64,000 nucleotides of DNA from an uncultured Marinobacterium sp. GTDB lineage: Bacteria; Pseudomonadota; Gammaproteobacteria; Pseudomonadales; Balneatricaceae. Below are positions 37,213 to 46,970 of this stretch, piece by piece; the first letter of the stretch is position 1; every line of letters begins with the position of its first letter. The notes beneath the pieces were generated by a model, which saw only the letters and a list, made by a program, of their open reading frames with translations, made no database searches and was not told where the DNA came from. The stretch is taken from contig CANMWJ010000018.1 of NCBI GenBank assembly GCA_947501565.1, forward strand, positions 1 to 64,000, read 5' to 3'. A program made the position numbers and the translations under genes.

Positions 37213-38070
37213 ATGCGAATTCTCTCTGTCTTTGTAGCGTTACTGTTGTTGGGACAGAGTGCTGCCTGGGCGCAAAACACCGACGCGGTGAACGCCCTCT
37301 GCAAAAAAATTAGCAATAAGCTGGCCAGTGTCTCCTATCAGGAGTGTGCCGGGCTGAGCTACGATCAACCGCGTTATTTCTCGGCCAACGAGCAACCCAT
37401 TCTGGAAACGCACTTCTCGGCCAACCCTGAGATCAAGGACCCGATCCGTATTCTGTTTATCGGTGGCATCCACGGGGACGAATACTCAAGTGTCAGTGTG
37501 ACCTTCAAGTGGCTTAACAAGCTTAAGAAACACCACAGTGGTGCTTTTGATTGGCATTTTCTGCCGCTGGCTAATCCGGATGGTTTGTTGCGTAAACGTT
37601 CCACCCGCGTCAATGCCAATAATGTGGACCTGAACCGAAACTTCATCCCAGCTCAGGGCGGACTGACACCGCTGGATCACTGGCATATCCATGCTGGAAA
37701 GCGCGCGCGTTACTACCCTGGCGAGAAACCGCTGAGCGAACCGGAAAGTCAGGTTATCCACAGGTTGATCGAAGAGTATCGGCCAACGGTGATCGTGTCG
37801 GTGCACGCGCCGCACGGTATTCTGGATTTCGATGGCGATCAGCAGCCTCCGGAGCGTTTGGGGCCGCTGCAGTTACGTCATCTGGGAACCTATCCCGGTT
37901 CGCTGGGCAACTACAGCTGGTTTGTGAAAAGCGTACCGGTGCTGACCATCGAGCTGCCCTACGCGGGGATAATGCCGTCGCCGAAAGATATCAGTCATAT
38001 GTGGGTCGATCTTGTGCGCTGGGTGCGTTACAAGTCCAAACCAGAGGAGCAGGTGGCGGAGAAAAACTAA
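37213..38070 (+). CDS. Secreted M14-like zinc peptidase (murein peptide amidase MpaA-like)
   Basis: 285 residues from ATG 37213, which opens a signal peptide (MRILSVFVALLLLGQSAAWA). The M14/AstE-like zinc ligands are visible: FIGGIHGDEYSS near 78 supplies His and Glu, and VSVHAPHGILDFDG near 198 supplies the second His. The catalytic Glu is in VLTIELPYAG near 244, and NNVDLNRNF near 138 is the substrate-binding Arg motif. MpaA cleaves the gamma-D-Glu-diaminopimelate bond of murein peptides; E. coli MpaA is cytoplasmic, whereas this one has an export signal, so it may act on wall fragments in the periplasm. A bidirectional terminator follows. Confidence 0.82.
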   Translation: MRILSVFVALLLLGQSAAWAQNTDAVNALCKKISNKLASVSYQECAGLSYDQPRYFSANEQPILETHFSANPEIKDPIRILFIGGIHGDEYSSVSVTFKWLNKLKKHHSGAFDWHFLPLANPDGLLRKRSTRVNANNVDLNRNFIPAQGGLTPLDHWHIHAGKRARYYPGEKPLSEPESQVIHRLIEEYRPTVIVSVHAPHGILDFDGDQQPPERLGPLQLRHLGTYPGSLGNYSWFVKSVPVLTIELPYAGIMPSPKDISHMWVDLVRWVRYKSKPEEQVAEKN

Positions 38071-38091
38071 CCGCTTCTGTTTTCGGGACAT

Positions 38092-38123
38092 AAAAAAACC
38101 GGAGCCAAGGCTCCGGTTTTTTT
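38092..38123. terminator. Bidirectional intrinsic terminator
   Basis: An AACCGGAGCC/GGCTCCGGTT stem with an AA loop is flanked by seven A residues on the left and seven T residues on the right. It serves the peptidase gene on the plus strand and secB on the minus strand. Confidence 0.92.
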
Positions 38124-38163
38124 ATGTCTGCTTTGCTTTGGGCAAAGTGACTATCGTAGCTGC

Positions 38164-38643
38164 TTAGTGGCTTGCGCCTTCAGCCTGCGCCTGCTGCTGA
38201 GCCAGCTGCTGCGCGTACAGAGCGTCGAAGTTAACCGGTGCCAGCATCAGTGGAGGGAAGCTTGCTTTGGTTACCATGTTGTCGATCGCTTCACGTGCGT
38301 ATGGGAACAGGATGTTCGGGCAGAACGCACCCAGCGTGTGGTGCAGTTCAGCTTCTTCCAGGCCAGCGATAGTGAAGATACCTGCCTGCTGGATCTCGGT
38401 CAGGAATGCGGTTTCACCTTCGTTGGTTACAGTCACGGTCAGAGTCAGTACTACTTCGTACGCGCCTTCACCCAGCTGCTGGGTGCGGGAGTTCATGTCC
38501 AGGTTGATCTCTGGCTGCCACGCTTTGGTGAATACTTCCGGTGCGTTTGGTGATTCCAGAGAAGCGTCTTTCAGGTAAACGCGCTGTACTGCAAACTGTG
38601 GGCCCTGAGCTTCGGCCGCCTGGTTCTGTTCGTTCTCAGACAT
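38164..38643 (-). CDS. secB: Protein-export chaperone SecB
   Basis: 159 residues from ATG 38643 ([15 protein letters not shown]). It is a cytosolic tetrameric chaperone that keeps precursors unfolded and delivers them to SecA. Family motifs seen: [20 protein letters not shown] near 18, AGIFTIAGL near 85, [17 protein letters not shown] near 105, and [16 protein letters not shown] near 128. A frame extending to 38787 overlaps grxC and is unsupported. AAGGA lies near the start. It is last in the yibN-grxC-secB operon, an arrangement conserved in gammaproteobacteria. Confidence 0.97.
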   Translation of the reverse strand: MSENEQNQAAEAQGPQFAVQRVYLKDASLESPNAPEVFTKAWQPEINLDMNSRTQQLGEGAYEVVLTLTVTVTNEGETAFLTEIQQAGIFTIAGLEEAELHHTLGAFCPNILFPYAREAIDNMVTKASFPPLMLAPVNFDALYAQQLAQQQAQAEGASH

Positions 38644-38671
38644 CGTAATATCCTTAAATTTAGTAGTACTG

Positions 38672-38926
38672 TTATTCGGCCAGCAGGGCGTCAAGTTTGC
38701 CCTGTTGCTCCAGTGCGAAAAGGTCGTCGCAACCGCCAACGTGGGTATCACCGATAAAGATCTGCGGCACTGTGTGGCGCTGCGCACGCTGCATCATCTC
38801 CTGACGGGCGCCGGGCTGACGGTCAACGTCAATCTCGGTATAGGCCACGCCTTTATGATCCAGCAGCATTTTTGCGCGGACACAGAAAGGGCAGAAGTTG
38901 CTGGAATAGATCAGAGTATCTTTCAT
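38672..38926 (-). CDS. grxC: Glutaredoxin 3
   Basis: 84 residues from ATG 38926 ([15 protein letters not shown]); an in-frame GTG lies one codon upstream, directly after the yibN stop. The redox motif CPFC is at residues 12-15. [18 protein letters not shown], with the cis-Pro and the glutathione-binding GG-DD, is near residue 50. It reduces disulfides and glutathionylated proteins with GSH. It follows yibN without a gap and precedes secB by 28 bases. Confidence 0.95.
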   Translation of the reverse strand: MKDTLIYSSNFCPFCVRAKMLLDHKGVAYTEIDVDRQPGARQEMMQRAQRHTVPQIFIGDTHVGGCDDLFALEQQGKLDALLAE

Positions 38927-38929
38927 CAC

Positions 38930-39343
38930 TTATTTGATCACTGGCAGAGACTGGTTTTTCCACTCGGTCATGCCGCCGGACAGACGTGCAACGTTGCTGA
39001 AACCTGCAGCCATCAGTTTCTTGCTCGCAGCACCTGCGGTCTGACCCAGGTTGCAAACAACGATGACAGGCTTCTCTTTGTACTTGTTCAGCTCGTCCAT
39101 ACGACGGTCCAGCTCGGCCATCGGAATGTGGCGTGCGCCGGTAATGTGACCGGTGCTCCACTCTTTCTTCGGACGGATATCCAGAATGACCGCGTCTTCT
39201 TTGTTAATCAGCTGCGTTGCAATGGCCGGAGTAACCGACTTGCCCGCTCTACGGTTTTCGTTCCACAGTAACATTGCCAGGGTCAGCAGCCAGGCTGAAA
39301 CCAGAAGGACATGGTTACCAATAAACTCGATCACTTGTTCCAT
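38930..39343 (-). CDS. yibN: Membrane-anchored rhodanese-domain protein (YibN-like)
   Basis: 137 residues. An N-terminal membrane segment (LVSAWLLTLAMLLW near residue 15) precedes a single rhodanese domain on the cytoplasmic side. The active-site loop is VVCNLGQTAG near 96, with the catalytic Cys. DAVILDIRPKKEWSTGHITG near 47 is also typical. The sulfurtransferase substrate is unknown. It heads the yibN-grxC-secB operon and is divergent from gpmI; the 232-base gap must hold both promoters. Two ACTGG-flanked A/T stretches are present but no promoter was convincingly assigned. Confidence 0.9.
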   Translation of the reverse strand: MEQVIEFIGNHVLLVSAWLLTLAMLLWNENRRAGKSVTPAIATQLINKEDAVILDIRPKKEWSTGHITGARHIPMAELDRRMDELNKYKEKPVIVVCNLGQTAGAASKKLMAAGFSNVARLSGGMTEWKNQSLPVIK

Positions 39344-39575
39344 GGTTTTTCTCGAATCGAATGACCACTGGGGTCGGGCGGTTAAATCAAAGCCGGTAAG
39401 TATACAACGCGATCACGACGGGTATAAGGCGGAGACCTAAAATCTCTTAAATTCGTCTGAAAGTTGAACGGGCAGGGTGGAAATGGTCATGCGATTGGTT
39501 CGCGTTAGCGTCCTATTCAGAGTAAAATGGCCGCCAATTTTTCGACTCTAAAAACCGGGCAGGTTACCAGCTGAT

Positions 39576-41129
39576 ATGACTGACACGCGCGCGACTAAGG
39601 CACTGATTATTCTGGATGGCTTCGGTATCGAACCATCTGAATCCTCCGCTATCGAAGCGGCTTCTACTCCAACCTGGGACCAGCTGCTGGCCAACAATCC
39701 GGTTTCCCGTATCGCAACTTCCGGTATGGCGGTAGGCCTGCCGGAAGGTCAGATGGGCAACTCCGAAGTGGGTCATATGAATATCGGCGCCGGTCGTACC
39801 GTATATCAGAACTTTACCCGCATCTCCAAAGCGATCGAAGACGGTGACTTCTTCGACAACGCGGTGCTGGTGGATGCGATGGATAAAGCGATCGCAGCGG
39901 GTAAAGCGGTGCATCTGATGGGGCTGTTGTCTCCGGGTGGCGTTCACAGCCATGAAGACCACATCCTGGCACTGATCGATATGGCGGCTAAGCGTGGTGC
40001 CAAGGCCATCTACCTGCACGCGATTCTGGATGGCCGTGATATGCCACCGCGCTCTGCAGAACCATCGATTGCCAAGATGCAGGCTAAGTTCGAAGAGCTG
40101 GGCTTTGGCGGTATCGCGACCGTTGTGGGCCGTTACTATGCGATGGACCGCGACAACCGTTGGGACCGTGTACAGCTGGCTTACGATGCGATGACCCAGG
40201 GTACAGCACCACAGAACGCTAATGATGCTCAGGCGGCACTGGCTGCTGCTTATGCGCGTGATGAAAACGATGAGTTTGTACAGGCAACCGTGATCCAGGA
40301 TGAGGCGGGTGAACCGCTGGCGACTGTGCAGGACGGTGATGCCCTGATCTGCGCAAACTTCCGCCCGGACCGTGCCCGTGAGATCACCCGTAGTTTTGTG
40401 GAAGGCGATGAGTTTGCGGGCTTTGAACGCGCGGCCAAACCAGCGCTAAGCAGCTACGTGATGATGACCGAATACGCTGCGGACATCGATACAGCTTGCG
40501 CATACCCTCCGCTGAAGATCACCAACGATCTGGGTGAATACCTGTCCGGTCTGGGTAAAACACAGCTGCGCATCGCAGAAACCGAGAAGTACGCACACGT
40601 GACCTTCTTCTTTAACGGCGGTCAGGAAGATGTGTACGAAGGTGAAGAGCGTATTCTGGTGCCGTCTCCGGATGTAGCAACCTACGACCTGCAGCCAGAG
40701 ATGAGCGCACCGGAAGTCACCGAGAAGCTGGTGGGTGCAATCAAGAGCGGTAAGTTTGATCTGATCGTCTGCAACTTCGCTAACGGCGACATGGTGGGTC
40801 ACACCGGGGTCTTCGACGCGGCGGTTAAAGCGGTAGAAGCGGTAGATGGCTGCATCCGTGAGGTACTGGCTGCGATGGCCGAGGTTGGCGGTGAAACCCT
40901 GATCACGGCCGATCACGGTAACGTGGAGATGATGCGTGATCCTTCCACCGGTCAACCGCACACTGCGCACACTACCTGGCCGGTAGCATTGGTATACGAC
41001 GGCCCGCGTGGCGACCAGATCAGCCTTAAGGACGGTGCCCTGTGTGACCTGGCGCCAACCCTGCTTGAGCTGATGGCGATCGATGCACCGGAGGAGATGA
41101 CCGGTAGCTCGCTGGTCGAGTTCAAGTAA
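39576..41129 (+). CDS. gpmI: Cofactor-independent phosphoglycerate mutase
   Basis: 517 residues, the usual iPGM length. It interconverts 3- and 2-phosphoglycerate using two Mn ions. The phosphatase-like domain has [10 protein letters not shown] near 10 and the catalytic Ser in [14 protein letters not shown] near 62. The transferase domain has [18 protein letters not shown] near 115 and [12 protein letters not shown] near 148. Metal ligands return in ADHGNVEMM near 448. The stop is followed 21 bases later by the envC start on the same strand. Codon bias is high. Confidence 0.97.
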   Translation: MTDTRATKALIILDGFGIEPSESSAIEAASTPTWDQLLANNPVSRIATSGMAVGLPEGQMGNSEVGHMNIGAGRTVYQNFTRISKAIEDGDFFDNAVLVDAMDKAIAAGKAVHLMGLLSPGGVHSHEDHILALIDMAAKRGAKAIYLHAILDGRDMPPRSAEPSIAKMQAKFEELGFGGIATVVGRYYAMDRDNRWDRVQLAYDAMTQGTAPQNANDAQAALAAAYARDENDEFVQATVIQDEAGEPLATVQDGDALICANFRPDRAREITRSFVEGDEFAGFERAAKPALSSYVMMTEYAADIDTACAYPPLKITNDLGEYLSGLGKTQLRIAETEKYAHVTFFFNGGQEDVYEGEERILVPSPDVATYDLQPEMSAPEVTEKLVGAIKSGKFDLIVCNFANGDMVGHTGVFDAAVKAVEAVDGCIREVLAAMAEVGGETLITADHGNVEMMRDPSTGQPHTAHTTWPVALVYDGPRGDQISLKDGALCDLAPTLLELMAIDAPEEMTGSSLVEFK

Positions 41130-41150
41130 GACGGATCGCGGGATCGGTTG

Positions 41151-42308
41151 ATGTCTGAACTGATCCCGCACCTCCTTATGCGCCGAATCCTCCCCTTTAT
41201 CCTCCTGATCTCACTGGCGTGCAGCAGTTATGGCGCCGATGAGAAAGCCACTGCGTCCCAGATCCGGCAGCTGAAATCTGAAATCAGCAGCCTGCAGAAA
41301 ACCCTCTCCAAACAGCAGGGCAAAGCCTCCAACCTCAGTAATGCGCTGAAGAAAAGCGAGCTGGCGATCAACCGTATCGCTAAGCAGATACTGGCTCTCG
41401 ATAAGCAGCTGAAACGCCTGGGCAGTCATGCCGGATCTTTGGAAGAGAAGCGTGATCAATTGCGCTCCGAACTGAACAAACGCTCCCGACATATCGCCAA
41501 GCAGCTGCGCGCGCAATACAAACAGGGACAGCAATCCTGGTTGCAGGTGTTGCTCACCCAGCGTAATCCTGAAGAGCTGTCGCGTATGATGCGTTACTTC
41601 GGTGAGATCAACAGCGAGCTGGCAGCACAGATAAAGAGTTTCAGCGAACGTCTGGATCAGCTGAACAATACGGAAGCCGAGCTGTCGGATACAGAGCAGA
41701 AAATAATCCGCAAGCGGCGTGAATTGAAACGCGATGCCGCTGAACTGGCAGAGAAAAGGGCGGAACGTAAAACCGCACTCGCCGCGCTGCGTGGCAGTAT
41801 CAAAACGGATAAACAGCGCCTGACCGGCCTTAAGGCGGATCGCTCGCGTCTGGAAGCCTTATTGCGCGAAGTTCAGCGTTCTGTGGATAAACTGTCGCTG
41901 GCGCATGACGGCAAGTCGTTCCGTTCACTGAAAGGCAAGCTGAGGTGGCCGGTCAAAGGGCCGGTGAAGCGTAGTTTCGGTAATGTCCTGGATGGCGTTA
42001 GTTATGATGGTATCTGGATCGGCAGCAAAAACGGTCGTGCGGTTCAGGCGGCACATCACGGACGGGTGGTTTTCTCGGACTGGCTGCGTGGTTTCGGTTT
42101 GGTACTGATTATCGACCACGGCAGTAACTATCTGACGTTGTACGGCTACAATGAAACACTGCAACGTGAGGTTGGCGATTGGGTCTCCGCCGGAGATGTG
42201 GTCGCTACTGTCGGGGCCAGCGGGGGACGTTCCGCCAGTGGCCTCTATTTCGCGATACGCTATAAAGGTAAGGCGACCAACCCAAGGCGTTGGCTGGGAA
42301 AACGTTAG
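41151..42308 (+). CDS. envC: Murein hydrolase activator EnvC
   Basis: 385 residues from ATG 41151 (behind GCGGGA); ATG 41178 would shorten the signal peptide (MRRILPFILLISLACSSYGA) but also works. After export come long coiled coils (about 35-270), which bind FtsEX in the family. A degenerate LytM/M23 domain follows: RWPVKGPVKRSFGN near 265 and ALL-beta AVQAAHHGRVVFSDWLRG near 300. The zinc ligands of active M23 enzymes (HxxxD and HxH) are mostly missing, as expected of an amidase activator. It works in septal peptidoglycan splitting. gpmI-envC-ctpA-yibQ is a conserved order. Confidence 0.93.
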   Translation: MSELIPHLLMRRILPFILLISLACSSYGADEKATASQIRQLKSEISSLQKTLSKQQGKASNLSNALKKSELAINRIAKQILALDKQLKRLGSHAGSLEEKRDQLRSELNKRSRHIAKQLRAQYKQGQQSWLQVLLTQRNPEELSRMMRYFGEINSELAAQIKSFSERLDQLNNTEAELSDTEQKIIRKRRELKRDAAELAEKRAERKTALAALRGSIKTDKQRLTGLKADRSRLEALLREVQRSVDKLSLAHDGKSFRSLKGKLRWPVKGPVKRSFGNVLDGVSYDGIWIGSKNGRAVQAAHHGRVVFSDWLRGFGLVLIIDHGSNYLTLYGYNETLQREVGDWVSAGDVVATVGASGGRSASGLYFAIRYKGKATNPRRWLGKR

Positions 42309-42363
42309 GCTGAATTTGGCTCGGTAGGTTAACCTGCCGATTGCAGAGATTAAGGAATTGTTT

Positions 42364-43674
42364 ATGAATGCACGTAAAAAAGTGCAACGCTCCCTTTATG
42401 CGCTGGCAGTGATGGCGCTGCTGGGTGGAACGCCCCATGTGCAGGCACAGTCAGAAGCCGATCAGACTCAGGCTGTGGAGCCAAAGACGTTGCCGCTGGA
42501 AGAGCTGCGTCTGTTTGCCGAAGTCTATGAGCGGATCAAAGGCGCCTACGTGGAACCAGTGGATGATGCCAAGCTGTTAGAGGATGCCGTGCGCGGTATG
42601 CTGGCCGGACTGGATCCACACTCCAACTATATGGATGCGGAAGAGTTTGAAGCGCTTCAGGTACACACCAGCGGTGAGTTCGGTGGTCTCGGTATCGAAG
42701 TGGGGATGGAAGAACCCTACATCCGCGTGATCACACCGATCGACGATACGCCAGCACAACGTGCCGGTGTAAAAGCAGGTGATCTGATCACCCAGCTGGA
42801 CGACAAACCGGTGGCGGGCATGTCACTGGAGGAAGCGATCAATCTGATGCGCGGCAAACCGGGCGAACCGATTCTGTTGACCATCGTGCGTGACGGCGAG
42901 GACAAGCCGCTCAAAATCAAAGTGGTGCGCGACATTATTCACGTTGCCAGCGTGAAGAACCGGATGCTCGATCCGGGTTACGGTTATCTGCGTATCACCC
43001 AGTTTCAGGTGAACACCGGTAAAGAGCTGGTGAAACAGCTGGGACAGCTGCGTGAAGAGGGTGAACTCAAGGGGTTAGTGCTGGATCTGCGCAACAACCC
43101 AGGCGGTGTCCTTCAGGCGGCGGTGGACGTAAGCAATGTGTTCCTGAAGGAGGGGCGTATCGTTTACACCGAGGGACGTCTCAACAACTCCGATCAGGTA
43201 TTTGAAGCAAGCAGTAAAACTGAAGCTGCCGAGGTGCCGTTGGTGGTGCTGATCAACGGCGGTTCAGCATCCGCATCCGAGATCGTTGCCGGTGCGCTGC
43301 AGGATCACCAGCGTGCGGTGATTATGGGACGTGATAGCTTTGGTAAAGGCTCAGTGCAGACCATCCTGCCGCTGGCAAAAGACCGCGCGATCAAACTGAC
43401 CACGGCACGTTATTTTACGCCGAACGGGCGTTCCATTCAGGCGCAGGGGATTACCCCGGATATAGAAGTGGCCAATGCGGAGCTGAAAGCGCTGGAAAGC
43501 GATGTGGAGCACCTTAAGGAACGTGACCTTTCGGGGCACCTGAAAAACGGCCAGGCGGAAGAGAAAGCGATGTCACAGGCTGCTGCGAACAGATCCCTGC
43601 GTGGTGATTTTCAGCTTTATGAAGCGCTCAACCTGTTGAAAGCACTTTCCATCGTCCAGGCTCAGGGTAAGTAA
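42364..43674 (+). CDS. ctpA: Carboxy-terminal processing protease (S41)
   Basis: 436 residues from ATG 42364, with TTAAGGAA upstream, and a signal peptide ending near VQA. The PDZ domain is about 105-175 (GGLGIEVGMEEPYIRV). The S41 protease domain has GYLRITQFQVNTGKEL near 205 and LDLRNNPGGVLQ near 240. The catalytic Ser is in NGGSASASEIVAGAL near 302 and the Lys in GRDSFGKGSVQ near 327. Periplasmic CtpA trims peptidoglycan hydrolases and other proteins at their C-termini. It lies 56 bases after envC and 5 bases before yibQ. Confidence 0.95.
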   Translation: MNARKKVQRSLYALAVMALLGGTPHVQAQSEADQTQAVEPKTLPLEELRLFAEVYERIKGAYVEPVDDAKLLEDAVRGMLAGLDPHSNYMDAEEFEALQVHTSGEFGGLGIEVGMEEPYIRVITPIDDTPAQRAGVKAGDLITQLDDKPVAGMSLEEAINLMRGKPGEPILLTIVRDGEDKPLKIKVVRDIIHVASVKNRMLDPGYGYLRITQFQVNTGKELVKQLGQLREEGELKGLVLDLRNNPGGVLQAAVDVSNVFLKEGRIVYTEGRLNNSDQVFEASSKTEAAEVPLVVLINGGSASASEIVAGALQDHQRAVIMGRDSFGKGSVQTILPLAKDRAIKLTTARYFTPNGRSIQAQGITPDIEVANAELKALESDVEHLKERDLSGHLKNGQAEEKAMSQAAANRSLRGDFQLYEALNLLKALSIVQAQGK

Positions 43675-43678
43675 ATAC

Positions 43679-44554
43679 ATGACAAAGTTGTCTCTGAGCA
43701 TGATGCTCAGCGTTGCCCTGCTGTGCTCTGTGTTTACCAGTGTCGTATCCGCAGAACCGTTGCATCCACGGATGGTGCTGATCATTGATGATATGGGCTA
43801 CAACCTGAAACGCGGACAGGACGCGCTGGCGTTACCCGGTGCTGTAACCTACGCAATTCTGCCTTATACCCCCTATGCTGTTCGTTTTGCCAATGAGGCA
43901 CATGACAGCGGCCGTGAGGTAATGCTGCATGTGCCGATGGCGAATACACGCGCCAAGGAGCTGGGACCGGGGGCGCTGACCGCGACTATGGATGAGGCGG
44001 CTCTAACGGCGGGGCTCAACAAAGCGTTGGACGATACCCCGCATATCAGCGGTATCAACAACCACATGGGCAGTCAGCTGACCAGCATGCACGAACCCAT
44101 GCGGTGGGTGATGAAAACCCTGAAAGCGCGCAATCTCTACTTTGTCGACAGCATTACCAGCGTGAAAACCGTGGGCTGGAAAGCGGCGCGTGATAACGCG
44201 GTACCGTTTCTGAAGCGACATGTGTTCCTGGACCATCTGCAGACACGGGAGTTTATCGCCGGGCAGTTTGAGCGGGCTAAGCGGGTTGCGCATCAATACG
44301 GTTTTGCCGTTGTCATCGGACATCCCTATCCGGAGACGACGGCCTACCTGCACGAAGTCCTGCCCGAACTTGAGCAGAGTGGTATCCAGCTTGTGGCCGC
44401 GTCTGAGTTGATTCTGCCCGAGGTGAAACGTGCGCTGACTGTGGCTGCGCGTGAGCGTGCACAGCTGGCGGATGCGTCGATTGCCAGCACCGTAAAAAAA
44501 GCGAAGGTCAGCGAAGCGCAATCAGAAAACCAGCGCGATACCGTCGCCAATTAA
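43679..44554 (+). CDS. yibQ: Divergent polysaccharide deacetylase family protein (YibQ)
   Basis: 291 residues with a signal peptide ending near SVVSA. The divergent polysaccharide deacetylase (DUF610) signature is strong: MVLIIDDMGYNLKRGQDAL near 32, LPYTPYAVRFANEAH near 62, MLHVPMAN near 82, GINNHMGSQLTS near 127, and VVIGHPYPETTAYL near 219. It probably acts on periplasmic glycan near the division site given its neighbours, but the substrate is not established. The last 33 bases overlap the 3' end of the convergent TauE-family gene. Confidence 0.92.
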   Translation: MTKLSLSMMLSVALLCSVFTSVVSAEPLHPRMVLIIDDMGYNLKRGQDALALPGAVTYAILPYTPYAVRFANEAHDSGREVMLHVPMANTRAKELGPGALTATMDEAALTAGLNKALDDTPHISGINNHMGSQLTSMHEPMRWVMKTLKARNLYFVDSITSVKTVGWKAARDNAVPFLKRHVFLDHLQTREFIAGQFERAKRVAHQYGFAVVIGHPYPETTAYLHEVLPELEQSGIQLVAASELILPEVKRALTVAARERAQLADASIASTVKKAKVSEAQSENQRDTVAN

Positions 44555-45298
44555 TTTGATACCCACCATGACGGTCAACGTTTCAAAAGCACGTTTGACC
44601 AGTTTGTTGCCGCGGCTGATCGCCAGATGGGCGCCGAGATAGGCGCCGATGATGGCGCCAACGATCAGCACCGGCAGCCAATCCCATTTCGGGGCTTGCT
44701 GCAGGGCTACCGCCAACGCACCCGATGAATTCCAGAACAATCCCACCAATATCAGTACATAGGTGACTGCGCGCTTGTAATCGAAGCCGAACCAGAACAC
44801 CAGCCAGAGGGTGACGAACAAACCGGTCCCCGAGGTCAGTGAACCGTTGAGGAAGCCGATCAGAAACAGTACGGCGCCGCCGATCAGCAGACCGCGCCCC
44901 TCGCGGTTGCGCGGCGCGTAGTCCATGCCCAGCTCCTTCTTGGTAAAGGAGTACAGTCCCAGTCCCGCCGTGAGCATACCCAGTGCCAGAATCGTCCAGC
45001 CTTCCGGAAGTCGCAGGATCACATAGGCACCCAATACCACCCCTGGCAGTCCCCAGGCGAGAATATAAGCGCAGAAGCGGTAATCCAGCGATCCTTCACG
45101 CAAGTGGCGAATGGTTGCACCGACGCCTAGGGCTACGCTGGCGATCTTGTGGGTTGCCAGGGCAACCGGAAAGCTGAGACCCAGGAACAACAGTACGGGT
45201 AGCTGCAATAGTCCCGCGCCGCCGCCCGCCATCGCCGACAGGCCGTTAGCAAACAGCGAGATCACAAACAGCATCAACTGTTCCAGTATCAGGTCCAT
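44522..45298 (-). CDS. TauE/SafE-family (TSUP) permease
   Basis: A 258-residue inner-membrane protein with about eight membrane segments in the usual two-repeat layout of TSUP transporters. GLSAMAGGGAGLLQLPVLL near residue 18 and the related GFLNGSLTSGTGLFVTLWL near 146 are the paired family motifs. Members export sulfite, sulfoacetate or other small organosulfur anions, or take them up. The substrate is unknown here. Its final 11 codons overlap the end of yibQ. GGAA lies before the minus-strand start. Confidence 0.87.
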   Translation of the reverse strand: MDLILEQLMLFVISLFANGLSAMAGGGAGLLQLPVLLFLGLSFPVALATHKIASVALGVGATIRHLREGSLDYRFCAYILAWGLPGVVLGAYVILRLPEGWTILALGMLTAGLGLYSFTKKELGMDYAPRNREGRGLLIGGAVLFLIGFLNGSLTSGTGLFVTLWLVFWFGFDYKRAVTYVLILVGLFWNSSGALAVALQQAPKWDWLPVLIVGAIIGAYLGAHLAISRGNKLVKRAFETLTVMVGIKLIGDGIALVF

Positions 45299-45338
45299 GG
45301 TGTATTCCGGCGCAAAGGTTGGATAAGGGAGGTGGAAC

Positions 45339-45360
45339 GCCGGGTCAATGCTGACCCGGC
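45339..45360 (-). terminator. Hairpin after slmA
   Basis: GCCGGGTCA and TGACCCGGC pair perfectly around ATGC in the gap between slmA and the TauE-family gene. There is no T-run on the minus strand, so termination, if any, is weak. Confidence 0.4.
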
Positions 45361-45393
45361 TGGTAGGCGGTCACCCGCTGAAAGGTTCAGGGG

Positions 45394-45996
45394 TTAAGCT
45401 GGACGGAAGATACCCGCAGCAAGACGTGGCCACTGGTCAGCCCACTGTTCAGTCGGTGCGCGCTTGAATTCGCTGCGCACAAACTGGCGGATGCGACCTT
45501 CCACTGCAGCCAGCATCAGGTTGGCACTGGCCCCTGCGGTGGTTTCAGTACGCAGGCCTTCACGCGCTTCAGCTTCACGCAGGATCTGCTTGATCTGGGT
45601 TTCCAGTCGTTCGAAGAACTGGTTAACACGGGTGCGCAAGCGATCGGTTTCGCCTGCCAGCGCGTCACCGGTCAGGATGCGCGCCATACCCGGGTTCTTC
45701 TGCACGAAGGCCAGCAGCAGGGTAAGGATCTGCTCGCACTGACGCACAGCGTCCACATCGGAGTTGGTGATCATGTTCACGCGGGTAAAGATCGTATCTT
45801 CGATAAAACCGATCAGCCCTTCGAACATACGCGCCTTGCTTGGGAAGTGGCGGTAAAGTGCCGCTTCCGAGACGCCGACCTCTTTGGCCAGTGCCGCCGT
45901 GGTGATACGGGCACCCGGGTTCACCTCCAGCATCTGCGCCAGCGCCTGCAGGATCTGTTCGTGACGGGAGATCTTCTGTTTCTCTTGTGCGGTCAT
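45394..45996 (-). CDS. slmA: Nucleoid occlusion factor SlmA
   Basis: A 200-residue TetR-family DNA-binding protein. The helix-turn-helix is clear: [20 protein letters not shown] near residue 27, followed by [12 protein letters not shown]. The rest is the alpha-helical dimer domain (including FQRLET-type [12 protein letters not shown]). SlmA bound to chromosomal sites blocks FtsZ assembly over the nucleoid. Its location beside argB, algC, dut and coaBC is conserved in gammaproteobacteria. It follows argB by 12 bases, so they are co-transcribed. Confidence 0.95.
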   Translation of the reverse strand: MTAQEKQKISRHEQILQALAQMLEVNPGARITTAALAKEVGVSEAALYRHFPSKARMFEGLIGFIEDTIFTRVNMITNSDVDAVRQCEQILTLLLAFVQKNPGMARILTGDALAGETDRLRTRVNQFFERLETQIKQILREAEAREGLRTETTAGASANLMLAAVEGRIRQFVRSEFKRAPTEQWADQWPRLAAGIFRPA

Positions 45997-46008
45997 TCCC
46001 GGTCCTTA

Positions 46009-46944
<936 letters not shown>

Positions 46945-46970
46945 TTACGCCGTGCCCCTTTATATTTAGA

